Notes under the pieces: generated by a model | Told to the model about the DNA's origin: nothing | The model's input: the letters and a program-made list of their open reading frames with translations, nothing else | Databases searched by the model: none | Position numbers and translations under genes: made by a program | Shown here: positions 9,064-15,132 of the stretch, piece after piece | Position numbering within the stretch: position 1 is the stretch's first letter | Layout: every line of letters starts with the position of its first letter | DNA from: Afipia birgiae 34632 | GTDB taxonomy: Bacteria; Pseudomonadota; Alphaproteobacteria; Rhizobiales; Xanthobacteraceae | Direction: 5' to 3' | Assembly (NCBI RefSeq): GCF_000308295.2 | Contig: NZ_HG326652.1 | Location: 1,118,392-1,182,391, forward strand | Length of the DNA stretch: 64,000 nt

Positions 9064-9561
9064 ATGAAGAAATTTTGCGGACACCTTTTAGGATTTTTGC
9101 CGGTTCTCACGATCGTTGCGTTTGCCAGTGTTACGGATGCGAGCGCAGCGGACGAGATCAAGCTGAGCAGCAATCAGCGCATCGCCTGCGGTCGCGGCCT
9201 CAACGCCGGCAAGCTTCAGAACATCACCTGCAAGTCCTATGCGTATGTTTTCAACACGCGGACATCCGAGTTTTATCGTTGCCAGGTGAGCGTCGGGGTG
9301 ACCCGTGACAACAAGGAAGTGCTCAAGGTCGATACCGACGGTTCCTGCAAGCTGAAGGCCCGCATATTCCCGGGCGATTCGAATTACGCATTCGACGCTA
9401 CCGAAACAGAGCCGCCGAACACGAATTCATTCTTCGGCTCCGGCGGGACCGCGATCTGGGTCAGCGACAACACCAAGCTGAGTGCGAAGGGATGCATCAT
9501 TCTTAGCGTCGGCGTCGGTCCCGATGTCCTGAAGTGCGTGGACATGACCTTCGACAAGTAG
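9064..9561 (+). CDS. secreted cysteine-containing protein of unknown function
   Basis: ATG 9064 begins a typical Sec signal peptide (MKKFCGHLLGFLPVLTIVAF, cleavage likely after ASA near residue 28). The mature part of about 138 residues has five cysteines (in IACGRGL, NITCKSY, YRCQVS, GSCKLK, KGCIIL, plus KCVDM near the end), suggesting disulfides in the periplasm. No family was recognised. In-frame codons upstream to 9043 would extend the protein before the signal peptide and are not favoured. It stands alone, with convergent small genes downstream. Confidence 0.72.
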   Translation: MKKFCGHLLGFLPVLTIVAFASVTDASAADEIKLSSNQRIACGRGLNAGKLQNITCKSYAYVFNTRTSEFYRCQVSVGVTRDNKEVLKVDTDGSCKLKARIFPGDSNYAFDATETEPPNTNSFFGSGGTAIWVSDNTKLSAKGCIILSVGVGPDVLKCVDMTFDK

Positions 9562-9642
9562 GCTCTCATATCGGCAACCGTTCAGGCCACCGCACGCATT
9601 GCCGCCAACTGCAGCGGCATGAGGCAGAGGCGGACCAGACTT

Positions 9643-9801
9643 TTATCTCTTCAGGAAGATCGCAAGAACGATCAACGCGACGACGACCGTGACGGCGATC
9701 GCCCAGGATGTCAGGCGGACGTCGCTTTTGAGTTCGCGCGTTGCTTCGTTTTCGGCGATTTTCAGATTACGCTTCCGATTGTCGTGCTCCGGATCACTCA
9801 C
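9643..9801 (-). CDS. small single-pass membrane protein
   Basis: This 52-residue protein starts at GTG 9801 behind a good Shine-Dalgarno sequence (CAGGAGAAACC before the GTG). The N-terminal half is charged (SDPEHDNRKRNLKIAENEAT) and the C-terminal end is one hydrophobic helix (AIAVTVVVALIVLAIFL) ending in KR, giving an N-in or tail-anchored arrangement. The frame stays open to 10005, but that upstream part is proline/arginine-rich noise. No function is recognised. It is transcribed divergently from the DUF3551-like gene at 10145. Confidence 0.62.
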   Translation of the reverse strand: MSDPEHDNRKRNLKIAENEATRELKSDVRLTSWAIAVTVVVALIVLAIFLKR

Positions 9802-10144
9802 GGTTTCTCCTGACCTTGACGGGGGGGCAGCACCATGGACCTCAGGGTTGAAGCCCGGAGGCGCAACGCGGGCAGTGTACCCGGCACGGCGACCAATTCG
9901 CAAAGAACAAAACCGGGCGCGGCACCCGATCGCTTTCCCTTCGGTTGCTGAAAGGACTGGGTTCACGCGGAATGGCGCGCTTTCGCGTGGACCGCAGCCC
10001 CTCAATACCGCTCGGGCGGGACGGTTCGGACGCCACGTGCAAATCGGTTTCCGTTCGCTGAAGTGTGATCGAGGCGGCTAGCTATCATCTTGAGCGAGAG
10101 AATGCGTTGGTGTCTCATGCCGCCCAGACAGAATCGAGGGTCCG

Positions 10145-10414
10145 ATGATTTATCCGCACCGCACAATGCTCGCGCTGGCCGGGCTGCTGCTTTTCGGTCA
10201 GGCTCCGGCGCAGGCGATCGACTATCCCTATTGCATGACTTACGTTCAGGGGTGGAGCGGCTCGATTGAGCAATGCGACTACACCTCAATGGCGCAGTGT
10301 CAGGCCAGCGCCGGCGGCCTGAACGGGTCGTGTGCACCCAACTGGAGACTGACACAGAACCGCAGCGTTTATCCTGACGCGGGCGCTCCGAGAAGCAAAC
10401 GCAATCAGCGCTGA
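10145..10414 (+). CDS. small secreted DUF3551-like protein
   Basis: The 89-residue protein has a clear signal peptide (MLALAGLLLFGQAPAQA, cleavage near residue 25). A short cysteine-bearing mature part follows with PYCMTYVQGWSGSIEQCDY, then MAQCQASAGGLNGSCAPN. This spacing matches the DUF3551 family, which is abundant in Bradyrhizobium-type genomes and has no known biochemical role. The ATG is preceded by GAGGG at a normal distance. It is single-copy in this window and ends about 40 bp before the tRNA-like remnant on the other strand. Confidence 0.75.
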   Translation: MIYPHRTMLALAGLLLFGQAPAQAIDYPYCMTYVQGWSGSIEQCDYTSMAQCQASAGGLNGSCAPNWRLTQNRSVYPDAGAPRSKRNQR

Positions 10415-10454
10415 CGCTATCTGCTGAAATGCTCGCAGCCTGTGGGAAGTGAGA

Positions 10455-10538
10455 TGGCGGAGAGGGGAAGGATTCGAACCTCCGACACGGTTGCCCGTGT
10501 ACCGCATGCGGTGCCTTAAGCCGCTCAGCCACCTCTCC
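10455..10538 (-). pseudogene. tRNA-Ser(GCU)-like gene lacking the whole anticodon loop
   Basis: Read on the minus strand, the 84-nt sequence has a GGAGAGG/CCTCTCC acceptor stem, discriminator G and encoded CCA. It also has a serine-type D arm, a 6-bp long variable arm (ACACGG-GCAA-CCGTGT) and a T arm with GTTCGAATC. The anticodon stem arms CCGCA and TGCGG are directly joined (palindrome 10502-10511), so the 7-nt loop that would carry the anticodon is missing. The 3' side also has one extra C between T stem and acceptor. Stem sequences match tRNA-Ser(GCU). As written it cannot decode; it is a pseudogene, an artefact, or an RNA with another role. Confidence 0.8.
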
Positions 10539-10569
10539 GTGATTGCCAAGTGCGGGCGCGACTTGTGCG

Positions 10570-10836
10570 TCAGGTACGTCCGATAAACTCGACGCCGATA
10601 ACGGTGTCCTTCCGCCAGATCACGCGGCAATGGGTCACTTTTCGCACGTCTCCCGTCAGCGCCAGACTGAGCCTGCTTCCAGGCAACTCGCTGTCTGCCA
10701 GCTTGACCCGCGCTCCGCCCGCCGAGATGTCAAGGATGGTGCAGTTGCGTTTTGCAAATCCTCCGTCGAGCAGCATCCACGCGTCGTGGCGCGTCGTATG
10801 GCGGGGCTTGCGGGATTCTCTTTTGAAAACGGCCAT
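10570..10836 (-). CDS. PilZ-domain protein (predicted c-di-GMP binder)
   Basis: This 88-residue single-domain protein shows a PilZ-like pattern: R-K-x-x-R-H near the N-terminus (RKPRHTTRH), then DISAGGARV (the D/N-x-S-x-x-G motif), then VIWRKDTVIGVEFIGRT. These are the residues that bind cyclic di-GMP in PilZ proteins. Start ATG 10836 is preferred over the adjacent in-frame GTG 10839. Stand-alone PilZ proteins act as small adaptors in motility or surface control; the target is unknown. Confidence 0.82.
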   Translation of the reverse strand: MAVFKRESRKPRHTTRHDAWMLLDGGFAKRNCTILDISAGGARVKLADSELPGSRLSLALTGDVRKVTHCRVIWRKDTVIGVEFIGRT

Positions 10837-11049
10837 CACGTGCGCTCCATAATTGAAGCGAATTCATAACCCGCGAAAGTTTCGGAAAATTTGAATCAAA
10901 GCTCCAATACCGGGATCGATGATTCATGCTTTGTTAACCCCGACAAAAATCCTCAACCGGCCGGGAAAGCCAATTTGAGCCCGAAGGGCGAGGTTTTCGC
11001 CGGGAACCACCAAGAGGTCCGACGCGTTGCTTTTCCGGAGGAGCCTCCG

Positions 11050-11349
11050 GTGACTGGCAGCGATATTGGCAGTACGGCGAGGGCGGAAAAGCGCGGGCGG
11101 TCACGAACGGTTCGCGGCGTGGCCTTGTTTGTGTTTGCTGTCGCCTGCCTGGTGGTCATCGCTTTCGTCGCCGTGCGATCACTTGGTAATACCGAGCAGC
11201 CTTCTCATGCTTCGCTGGCCTGCGCAGCAAAGCTGTACAGCACCTATGATCCGAAGAATCTTGAGCAGTGCATGGCTGTCTGCATGTCCTGTAACGCGGG
11301 CGTCAAAACGACGTGCTCGACGTCGTGTACACTCAAGGGCGCGCGGTAG
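11050..11349 (+). CDS. small cysteine-rich single-pass membrane protein
   Basis: GTG 11050 is chosen because a strong GGAGGAG lies 6 nt upstream; the same frame runs back to TTG 10891 without a ribosome-binding site. The resulting 99-residue protein has an Arg/Lys-rich N-terminus, one transmembrane helix (VALFVFAVACLVVIAFVAV, about residues 24-42) and an exported C-terminal part. That part has six cysteines in the last ~50 residues (SLACAAKL, EQCMAVCMSCNAG, TTCSTSCT). The CxxxCxxC spacing suggests disulfides or metal binding. No family recognised. It ends 15 bp from the convergent gene at 11365. Confidence 0.6.
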   Translation: MTGSDIGSTARAEKRGRSRTVRGVALFVFAVACLVVIAFVAVRSLGNTEQPSHASLACAAKLYSTYDPKNLEQCMAVCMSCNAGVKTTCSTSCTLKGAR

Positions 11350-11364
11350 GACTCTGCGGAGGAA

Positions 11365-11601
11365 TCAAGAACCAACGGTCAGTTCGACATCCGTCGCGCC
11401 GGGATCATGTCTCTCCTTCGGATCGGGTTCGCATGGACGGATAGTGTAGTCGTTGTCCAGGACCCGTTTCGGCGTGGGCTCATCCTGGTCTGACGAGACA
11501 TCGACTACAAGGCCGTTCCTGGCTGCATGTTTCCAGACCTCGGCCTCTGTCGGGTAGGCCTTGCTGATCTTGGCGTCCTGGCTGAACAGAGCATAGGGCA
11601 T
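11365..11601 (-). CDS. small acidic protein with an EcfG-type promoter and a leader hairpin
   Basis: This protein is about 78 residues long. Of two in-frame ATGs (11607, 11601), the second has CGGAG at normal spacing (11612-11608), so it is preferred. The protein starts MPYALFSQDAKISKAYPTEA, and its C-terminal half is rich in Asp, Glu and Pro. No family recognised. Upstream is a good EcfG-type promoter and then a terminator-shaped hairpin ending directly at the ribosome-binding site (separate entries). General-stress-response control is therefore likely, with possible attenuation. Confidence 0.65.
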   Translation of the reverse strand: MPYALFSQDAKISKAYPTEAEVWKHAARNGLVVDVSSDQDEPTPKRVLDNDYTIRPCEPDPKERHDPGATDVELTVGS

Positions 11602-11612
11602 GGTCATCTCCG

Positions 11613-11650
11613 AAAAAGCCCCGCCCTGTGCCGAAGCACCGGACGGGGCT
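11613..11650 (-). terminator. intrinsic-terminator-shaped hairpin abutting a ribosome-binding site
   Basis: On the minus strand the arms AGCCCCG and CGGGGCT enclose a further GTGC-TTCG-GCAC stem with a UUCG tetraloop, and the structure is followed by five Ts. The next bases are CGGAG and the start codon of the 11365-11601 gene, so no promoter fits between hairpin and gene. Confidence 0.75.
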
Positions 11651-11694
11651 CTTCAAGCTTTCAACCCTTGCGGGCTGATTGCTCTTGCTTTGAT

Positions 11695-11720
11695 AACGCG
11701 TCAGCTTCCTGGTTCGTTCC
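11695..11720 (-). promoter_or_regulatory. EcfG (general stress response) promoter
   Basis: The minus strand has GGAAC (11720-11716), 17 nt, then CGTT (11698-11695), a full match to the alphaproteobacterial EcfG consensus GGAAC-N16/17-CGTT. Transcription would start near 11688, giving a leader of about 85 nt that contains the terminator-like hairpin. Confidence 0.7.
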
Positions 11721-11850
11721 CGCCGGGATTTAATTATTGTGCTGGCGATGATCGGAGCGAGCGCTAGCGGCTTGCGCGCGGGCGTTTCTCGTTTTCTTAT
11801 GGCGAAGCTGGGGCGCGGTTCGCCGCATAGAGGATCAGGGCAGGGAGCAA

Positions 11851-12273
11851 ATGAAACGGTACATCATCTTCGCAGCCATAGGCCCGCTGGTGGCCGGTTT
11901 TTTTCTCCTCGTGCTGGGAACACCGGACGGATACTGGGACGGCGCGCATGTCATCAAAAAACTGCTGAAGGTGCTGCTCGTGACGCTCCCCTATAATTAT
12001 CTATTTGGGATCATTCCGGCTCTGATGATCGGCGCGGTCGATGATATTTTCCTGCACGTCCGCAAGATTAGTCCGGCGGTCAGAATGGTGTTGACCGGCC
12101 TGGTGGCGTTTGCGGCCACAGCCGTTCTCTACGGAACATTGGGCACTGAAACAGGCCTGAAGCATTACTTCCTCTACGGACTTGCCGGCTTCATTCCGGC
12201 AACATTTTCCTCCTGGCTGGCGCACAAATTCGACAAAGTGGGCGGAGCGCGCCCGAATGCGTTGAGCGCTTGA
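11851..12273 (+). CDS. four-helix membrane protein of unknown function
   Basis: This 140-residue protein has about four hydrophobic helices: IIFAAIGPLVAGFFLLVL, LLVTLPYNYLFGIIPALMIG, VLTGLVAFAATAVLYGTL and YFLYGLAGFIPATFSSWLA. Its ATG follows GGGAG at good spacing. The hydrophilic loops are short and the end is basic. I do not recognise a characterised family. It is oriented away from the EcfG-type promoter and stands just upstream of the structured RNA unit at 12376. Confidence 0.72.
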   Translation: MKRYIIFAAIGPLVAGFFLLVLGTPDGYWDGAHVIKKLLKVLLVTLPYNYLFGIIPALMIGAVDDIFLHVRKISPAVRMVLTGLVAFAATAVLYGTLGTETGLKHYFLYGLAGFIPATFSSWLAHKFDKVGGARPNALSA

Positions 12274-12375
12274 TACGCGCGGGATCGAGCCGGGAACCAA
12301 GGATGTTGGGGGCATTGCATAATGCACCTTCACTTTCGCTCTCGGGGTCCTATATTTCTTGCTCCGTCAACAATG

Positions 12376-12391
12376 AAAGGAGGTGGTCCAG
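12376..12391 (+). promoter_or_regulatory. 16-nt extended Shine-Dalgarno sequence
   Basis: AAAGGAGGTGGTCCAG can pair along all 16 positions with the conserved 16S rRNA 3' end (CTGGATCACCTCCTTT), with one G-U pair. Normal sites pair over 4-7 nt. The last G is also the first base of the GTG start codon at 12391. Confidence 0.75.
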
Positions 12392-12435
12392 TGTCTCATT
12401 CCATGCGCTGTCACCTCGCTGAGGCCGCCCGCTAA
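12391..12435 (+). CDS. 14-codon leader peptide ORF
   Basis: GTG 12391 to TAA 12433-12435 encodes VSHSMRCHLAEAAR (Met in place of Val at initiation). GGAGG lies 7 nt upstream of the GTG within the extended Shine-Dalgarno; an internal ATG lies at 12403. The TAA sits at the foot of the GNRA hairpin, so a terminating ribosome would touch it. No attenuation-type codon run is seen. After the stop the frame stays open for 32 more codons (to TGA 12532). Confidence 0.5.
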   Translation: MSHSMRCHLAEAAR

Positions 12436-12491
12436 GCTCGCAAGAGCTTCGGACAGGGCGGTCTTTCCGCCTGGTTCAGCGAGAATAGGAG

Positions 12492-12525
12492 GGACGCGTC
12501 GAGCAATGCTTGGCGCGTCCTTTTT
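12492..12525 (+). terminator. intrinsic terminator of the structured short transcript
   Basis: Arms GGACGCG (12492-12498) and CGCGTCC (12514-12520), with an inner TCGAGC/GCTTGG helix (two G-U pairs) and AAT loop, are followed by TTTTT (12521-12525). Confidence 0.8.
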
Positions 12526-12724
12526 AATTCCTGATTCACACGTTCCTGCCCGCGTGCAAACGAAGCACCGTCAGTCGGTTCAGTGATATCGTCGAAAGTT
12601 AGCGGACGACATTGCAGAAGAACGAGTGCGCGGTTTCCAACGCCCGAAAACACCCCGGCGCATTTGACCATAGAGTCGGTCAGCGATGCCAGTTGCTGCC
12701 CAAACGGGGTGATGAAGGCGTTCC

Positions 12725-12749
12725 GGAACCAACGGGTTGTCTCTGAGTT
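12725..12749 (+). promoter_or_regulatory. near-match EcfG promoter before the 74-residue gene
   Basis: GGAAC (12725-12729) is followed after 16 nt by AGTT (12746-12749), a one-base deviation from CGTT. Transcription would then begin near 12756, only 15 nt before the ATG at 12771. Apart from this and the structured unit, the 12526-12724 stretch shows nothing I can identify. Confidence 0.35.
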
Positions 12750-12769
12750 TTCCTTTCAGAGGAGCCCGT
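12732..12769 (+). promoter_or_regulatory. hairpin that would cover the ribosome-binding site of the 12771 gene
   Basis: Outer arms ACGGG (12732-12736) and CCCGT (12765-12769) and inner arms CTCTGA (12741-12746) and TCAGAG (12756-12761) enclose the Shine-Dalgarno AGAGGAG (12758-12764). It applies only to transcripts starting upstream of about 12732. Confidence 0.45.
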
Positions 12770-12770
12770 C

Positions 12771-12995
12771 ATGCACGCTGTCACACCATCTATCTTGCTT
12801 GAACAGTCCTTCCAAATTGCCTGGGACTATCTCGACCGCACCGGCCAAACGTCAGGTCGCGATACAGAGATCAAATTCGTCAGCAACGCCATCATCCAGA
12901 TGATGAGCGAGGGGACAACTAACAAAATTGTTCTCGCAAACAGAGCGATTGCGAAATTCGAGCGGGTGTATGCGCGAGGTCAACTTGTTGCCTAA
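12771..12995 (+). CDS. small protein of unknown function
   Basis: This 74-residue soluble protein starts MHAVTPSILLEQSFQIAWDY and is predicted mostly helical by eye. It has no cysteine and no membrane segment. The ATG follows AGAGGAG at good spacing, and the site can be hidden in a hairpin. No family was recognised. A near-EcfG promoter upstream and the neighbouring stress-type genes hint at stress regulation, which is inference. Confidence 0.65.
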   Translation: MHAVTPSILLEQSFQIAWDYLDRTGQTSGRDTEIKFVSNAIIQMMSEGTTNKIVLANRAIAKFERVYARGQLVA

Positions 12996-13052
12996 GACGC
13001 GTACCAGGCACAGTCGCGCTTGGCATTTGTCACGCGTGTGAGGGACATCTCA

Positions 13053-13292
13053 ATGGCGGAAAAAATCCCGCAGCCACCTTTCATCTATGAAGGTCTCGAT
13101 CCGGTCGAGAACGATGATACTTTCGGCATCAAGAAACTGTCTGCCGCAGTAAAGTCACTGAGCGATATTCTCGAGGGAGCCAAGAAGCCGGGCATGCCCC
13201 TGAGCGTCCTTAGCAACATTGCGCGCGAAGCGCCGCTTGGATCGCTGCTGGTCGCCTTCGTTCTTGGCGTTGCGATCGGCCGCCGTCACTAA
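13053..13292 (+). CDS. small protein with C-terminal membrane-anchor helix
   Basis: The 79-residue protein starts at ATG 13053 (MAEKIPQPPFIYEGLDPVEN). A charged N-terminal half and an amphipathic middle are followed by a C-terminal hydrophobic helix LGSLLVAFVLGVAIG ending in RRH. That layout recalls ElaB/DUF883-type tail-anchored proteins, though I cannot assign it to them. It lies 57 bp after the previous small gene in the same direction, so co-transcription is possible. Confidence 0.62.
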   Translation: MAEKIPQPPFIYEGLDPVENDDTFGIKKLSAAVKSLSDILEGAKKPGMPLSVLSNIAREAPLGSLLVAFVLGVAIGRRH

Positions 13293-13315
13293 ACCACATA
13301 CTTGCGACCGCTCAA

Positions 13316-13341
13316 TCGCGAACCTCCTTGTGAGTTCGCGA
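13316..13341. other. perfect 8-bp inverted repeat
   Basis: TCGCGAAC (13316-13323) and GTTCGCGA (13334-13341) enclose a 10-nt loop between the small membrane gene and tRNA-Ser. No T-run follows. Confidence 0.35.
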
Positions 13342-13405
13342 ACAAACTCCAATCGGCTCTTTCGCTGCCCAGTCCGCTTTGCTAAGTGCTTGGTTTCCAA
13401 GTGCA

Positions 13406-13495
13406 GGAAGGGTGGCCGAGTGGTTTAAGGCACCGGTCTTGAAAACCGGCGTGCCTGCAAGGGCACCGTGGGTTCGAATCCCACCCCTTCCGCCA
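13406..13495 (+). tRNA. tRNA-Ser(UGA)
   Basis: The 90-nt cloverleaf has acceptor GGAAGGG/CCCTTCC, anticodon stem CCGGT/ACCGG around loop CTTGAAA (anticodon TGA), and the long class II variable arm expected for serine. It also has a GTTCGAATC T loop and encoded CCA. It provides an intact local comparison for the defective serine-like tRNA at 10455-10538. Confidence 0.97.
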
Positions 13496-13572
13496 TTTGA
13501 ATCCCATAAGGCTTTGTATTTTCTATGAATTCTACAGCGCCTGGCTTTGCTCCCGCCAGTTTCCGGCTACAG

Positions 13573-13755
13573 TCAGGATCTGCTGCCGCTGTCCTTTAGC
13601 GACTGCACCGCTTTGATGAGCGTGTAGATTTTGGGTGACTTGAACGGATGATCCGCATCGCAATTCGGGCAAAGCAACCGTGTTGTCCCGCTCCTGAGAG
13701 CGATTGCCATCTTAGTCCCGCAGTGGGGACAACGACTGTTGACCCATTTTTCCAT
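13573..13755 (-). CDS. small zinc-ribbon protein
   Basis: This 60-residue protein carries two CxxC knuckles (SRCPHCGTK near residue 9 and LLCPNCDADH near 33), the arrangement of a single zinc ribbon, followed by a basic helix. Start ATG 13755 gives MEKWVNSRCPHC. Such small ribbons often bind nucleic acid or larger partners; no specific family is recognised. It is transcribed toward tRNA-Ser. Confidence 0.6.
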   Translation of the reverse strand: MEKWVNSRCPHCGTKMAIALRSGTTRLLCPNCDADHPFKSPKIYTLIKAVQSLKDSGSRS

Positions 13756-13883
13756 TCCCGGACTTAAGCACCGGTCAGGAAAGCGTGTCTGTGAACTATC
13801 TCACATAGGAAGCTTTGCAGGGGTGCGCCTGTCTGCGGCGATCAGGGCAGTGCGGCCCCAGCTTGGATCAGCAGATATTCCCA

Positions 13884-14063
13884 CTATCGCCCCGCGGCCC
13901 GACGGATCAGTGCAACTGTCGTGACCATCAGGAGACCGGAGCCGTTGATTGATGCTTCGGCATATTCCGACGCTGGAAACCACCGGCTGCCCACAAGGAT
14001 TGCCGGTACAAGGGGAGGCGGCAATCTCCGGAAAATCAATCTCTGGTTTACCACCTCGCGCAT
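13884..14063 (-). CDS. doubtful small ORF in a 420-bp gap
   Basis: The gap 13756-14178 before rlpA has no clear gene. One minus-strand frame (ATG 14063, 59 residues) ends in a hydrophobic stretch (SGLLMVTTVALI) and RRAAGR and could be a small membrane protein. It lacks a convincing ribosome-binding site. Nothing else is seen in the gap. Confidence 0.22.
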   Translation of the reverse strand: MREVVNQRLIFRRLPPPLVPAILVGSRWFPASEYAEASINGSGLLMVTTVALIRRAAGR

Positions 14064-14178
14064 CGGGCCGTTTCGGGCACGGAAGCAATGGGTTAAGGTA
14101 ATCACCGTATGAAGTGCGAGCGTCCGGCCTGGCGATGCCCGGTAGGCAAGACGGCGCGAAAAGTGCTATTGGGGTTCT

Positions 14179-15111
14179 ATGGGGATTTGCGTCAGGGAAA
14201 CGGGCAAGGCGGCCCTGCGAGTCGCAGCTGCAGGAGCGGCGTGCCTGCTGCTCGCCAATTGCGGCGCGTCGAACAAGCTCTCCAGCCGCGTCGATCCGAA
14301 ATACGGCGTGTCGAGCAGCCCTCGGGTGGTCGATTTCGGCGAAGCCGTTCCCAAGGGCGGTGGCACCTATCGCGTCGGCAAACCCTATGTCGTTGCCGGT
14401 AAGACCTACGTGCCGGAAGAGGATCCCAACTATCGTGCCGAAGGGATGGCCTCCTGGTATGGCGATGCCTTCCATGGCCGCCTGACGGCCAACGGCGAAG
14501 TGTTCGACATGACGTCGCTCACCGCAGCCCATCCGACATTGCCGCTGCCGAGTTACGCGCGCGTGACCAATGTCGCCAACGGGAAATCGGTGATCGTGCG
14601 CGTGAACGATCGTGGCCCGTATCACGGCAATCGTTTGATCGACGTCTCAAATACCGCGGCCAAGCTCTTGGAATTCCGTGAAAATGGCATTGGACGTGTT
14701 CGCGTCGAGTATGTCGGGCGCGCGCCGCTTGAGGGATCGGACGACCGGCAGCTGATAGCGACGCTGCGGACCGGGCAACCGGCCCCGGCGCCTTCCAGCG
14801 TGAGGGTGGCCTCCGCGAACGCCTTTATCCCGGAAATCCCGCCAACACGGGGCGTGGTTCGTGGAGACGTTCCGATGCCGGCAGGGCGTCCGTATAGCCT
14901 CGGTCATACCAGGGAAGACGTTGCGGCCGCTGGCGCTTCCGAAGTCTCGGCGTCCCGAGCGCAGCGAGGACGGCGCATCGAGCGGACCATCCAGACGGAG
15001 ATTGATGAGGTGGCGGAGGATACATCCGCTGCGCAAAAGCCCGTCGCTTCCTTTGCGTCGGCTCCGCGCAACAGCAACGTCAACCTGATGTCAGGCCGCG
15101 GCCTCTACTGA
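14179..15111 (+). CDS. rlpA: RlpA-family septal lytic transglycosylase (lipoprotein)
   Basis: The 310-residue protein has a lipoprotein signal with lipobox LLANC near residue 30, so it should be anchored to the outer membrane facing the periplasm. A double-psi beta-barrel follows (about 88-175), with the conserved GMASWYG, FHGRLTANGEVFD and VIVRVNDRGPY motifs. RlpA cleaves naked glycan strands at division sites. The C-terminal ~130 residues are low-complexity and no SPOR domain is evident, unlike the E. coli and Pseudomonas proteins. The carboxypeptidase gene 1 kb downstream also acts on cell wall, with a hydrolase gene inserted between. Confidence 0.9.
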   Translation: MGICVRETGKAALRVAAAGAACLLLANCGASNKLSSRVDPKYGVSSSPRVVDFGEAVPKGGGTYRVGKPYVVAGKTYVPEEDPNYRAEGMASWYGDAFHGRLTANGEVFDMTSLTAAHPTLPLPSYARVTNVANGKSVIVRVNDRGPYHGNRLIDVSNTAAKLLEFRENGIGRVRVEYVGRAPLEGSDDRQLIATLRTGQPAPAPSSVRVASANAFIPEIPPTRGVVRGDVPMPAGRPYSLGHTREDVAAAGASEVSASRAQRGRRIERTIQTEIDEVAEDTSAAQKPVASFASAPRNSNVNLMSGRGLY

Positions 15112-15132
15112 GTTTCGTCGCCGCGTCGCCGA

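Larger units (their letters stand above)
12376..12525 (+). ncRNA. structured short transcript: leader peptide, two hairpins and terminator
   Basis: After the extended Shine-Dalgarno and a 14-codon ORF come three hairpins. They are AAGCTC-GCAA-GAGCTT (12434-12449, GNRA loop), GGCGG-TCTTT-CCGCC (12457-12471) and the terminator at 12492-12520. Nothing translated follows directly, so the whole 150-nt unit looks like a self-contained RNA gene. The promoter was not identified in the 100 bp upstream. Confidence 0.5.

Noticed and set aside
12432-12671. 79-codon minus-strand ORF across the structured RNA unit
   Set aside because: It crosses the terminator and hairpins, has no ribosome-binding site and no recognisable family.
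13801-14625. 274-codon minus-strand frame over the rlpA start
   Set aside because: Mostly antisense to rlpA; only the distal part (13884-14063 in another frame) had any protein-like character and that is listed with low confidence.
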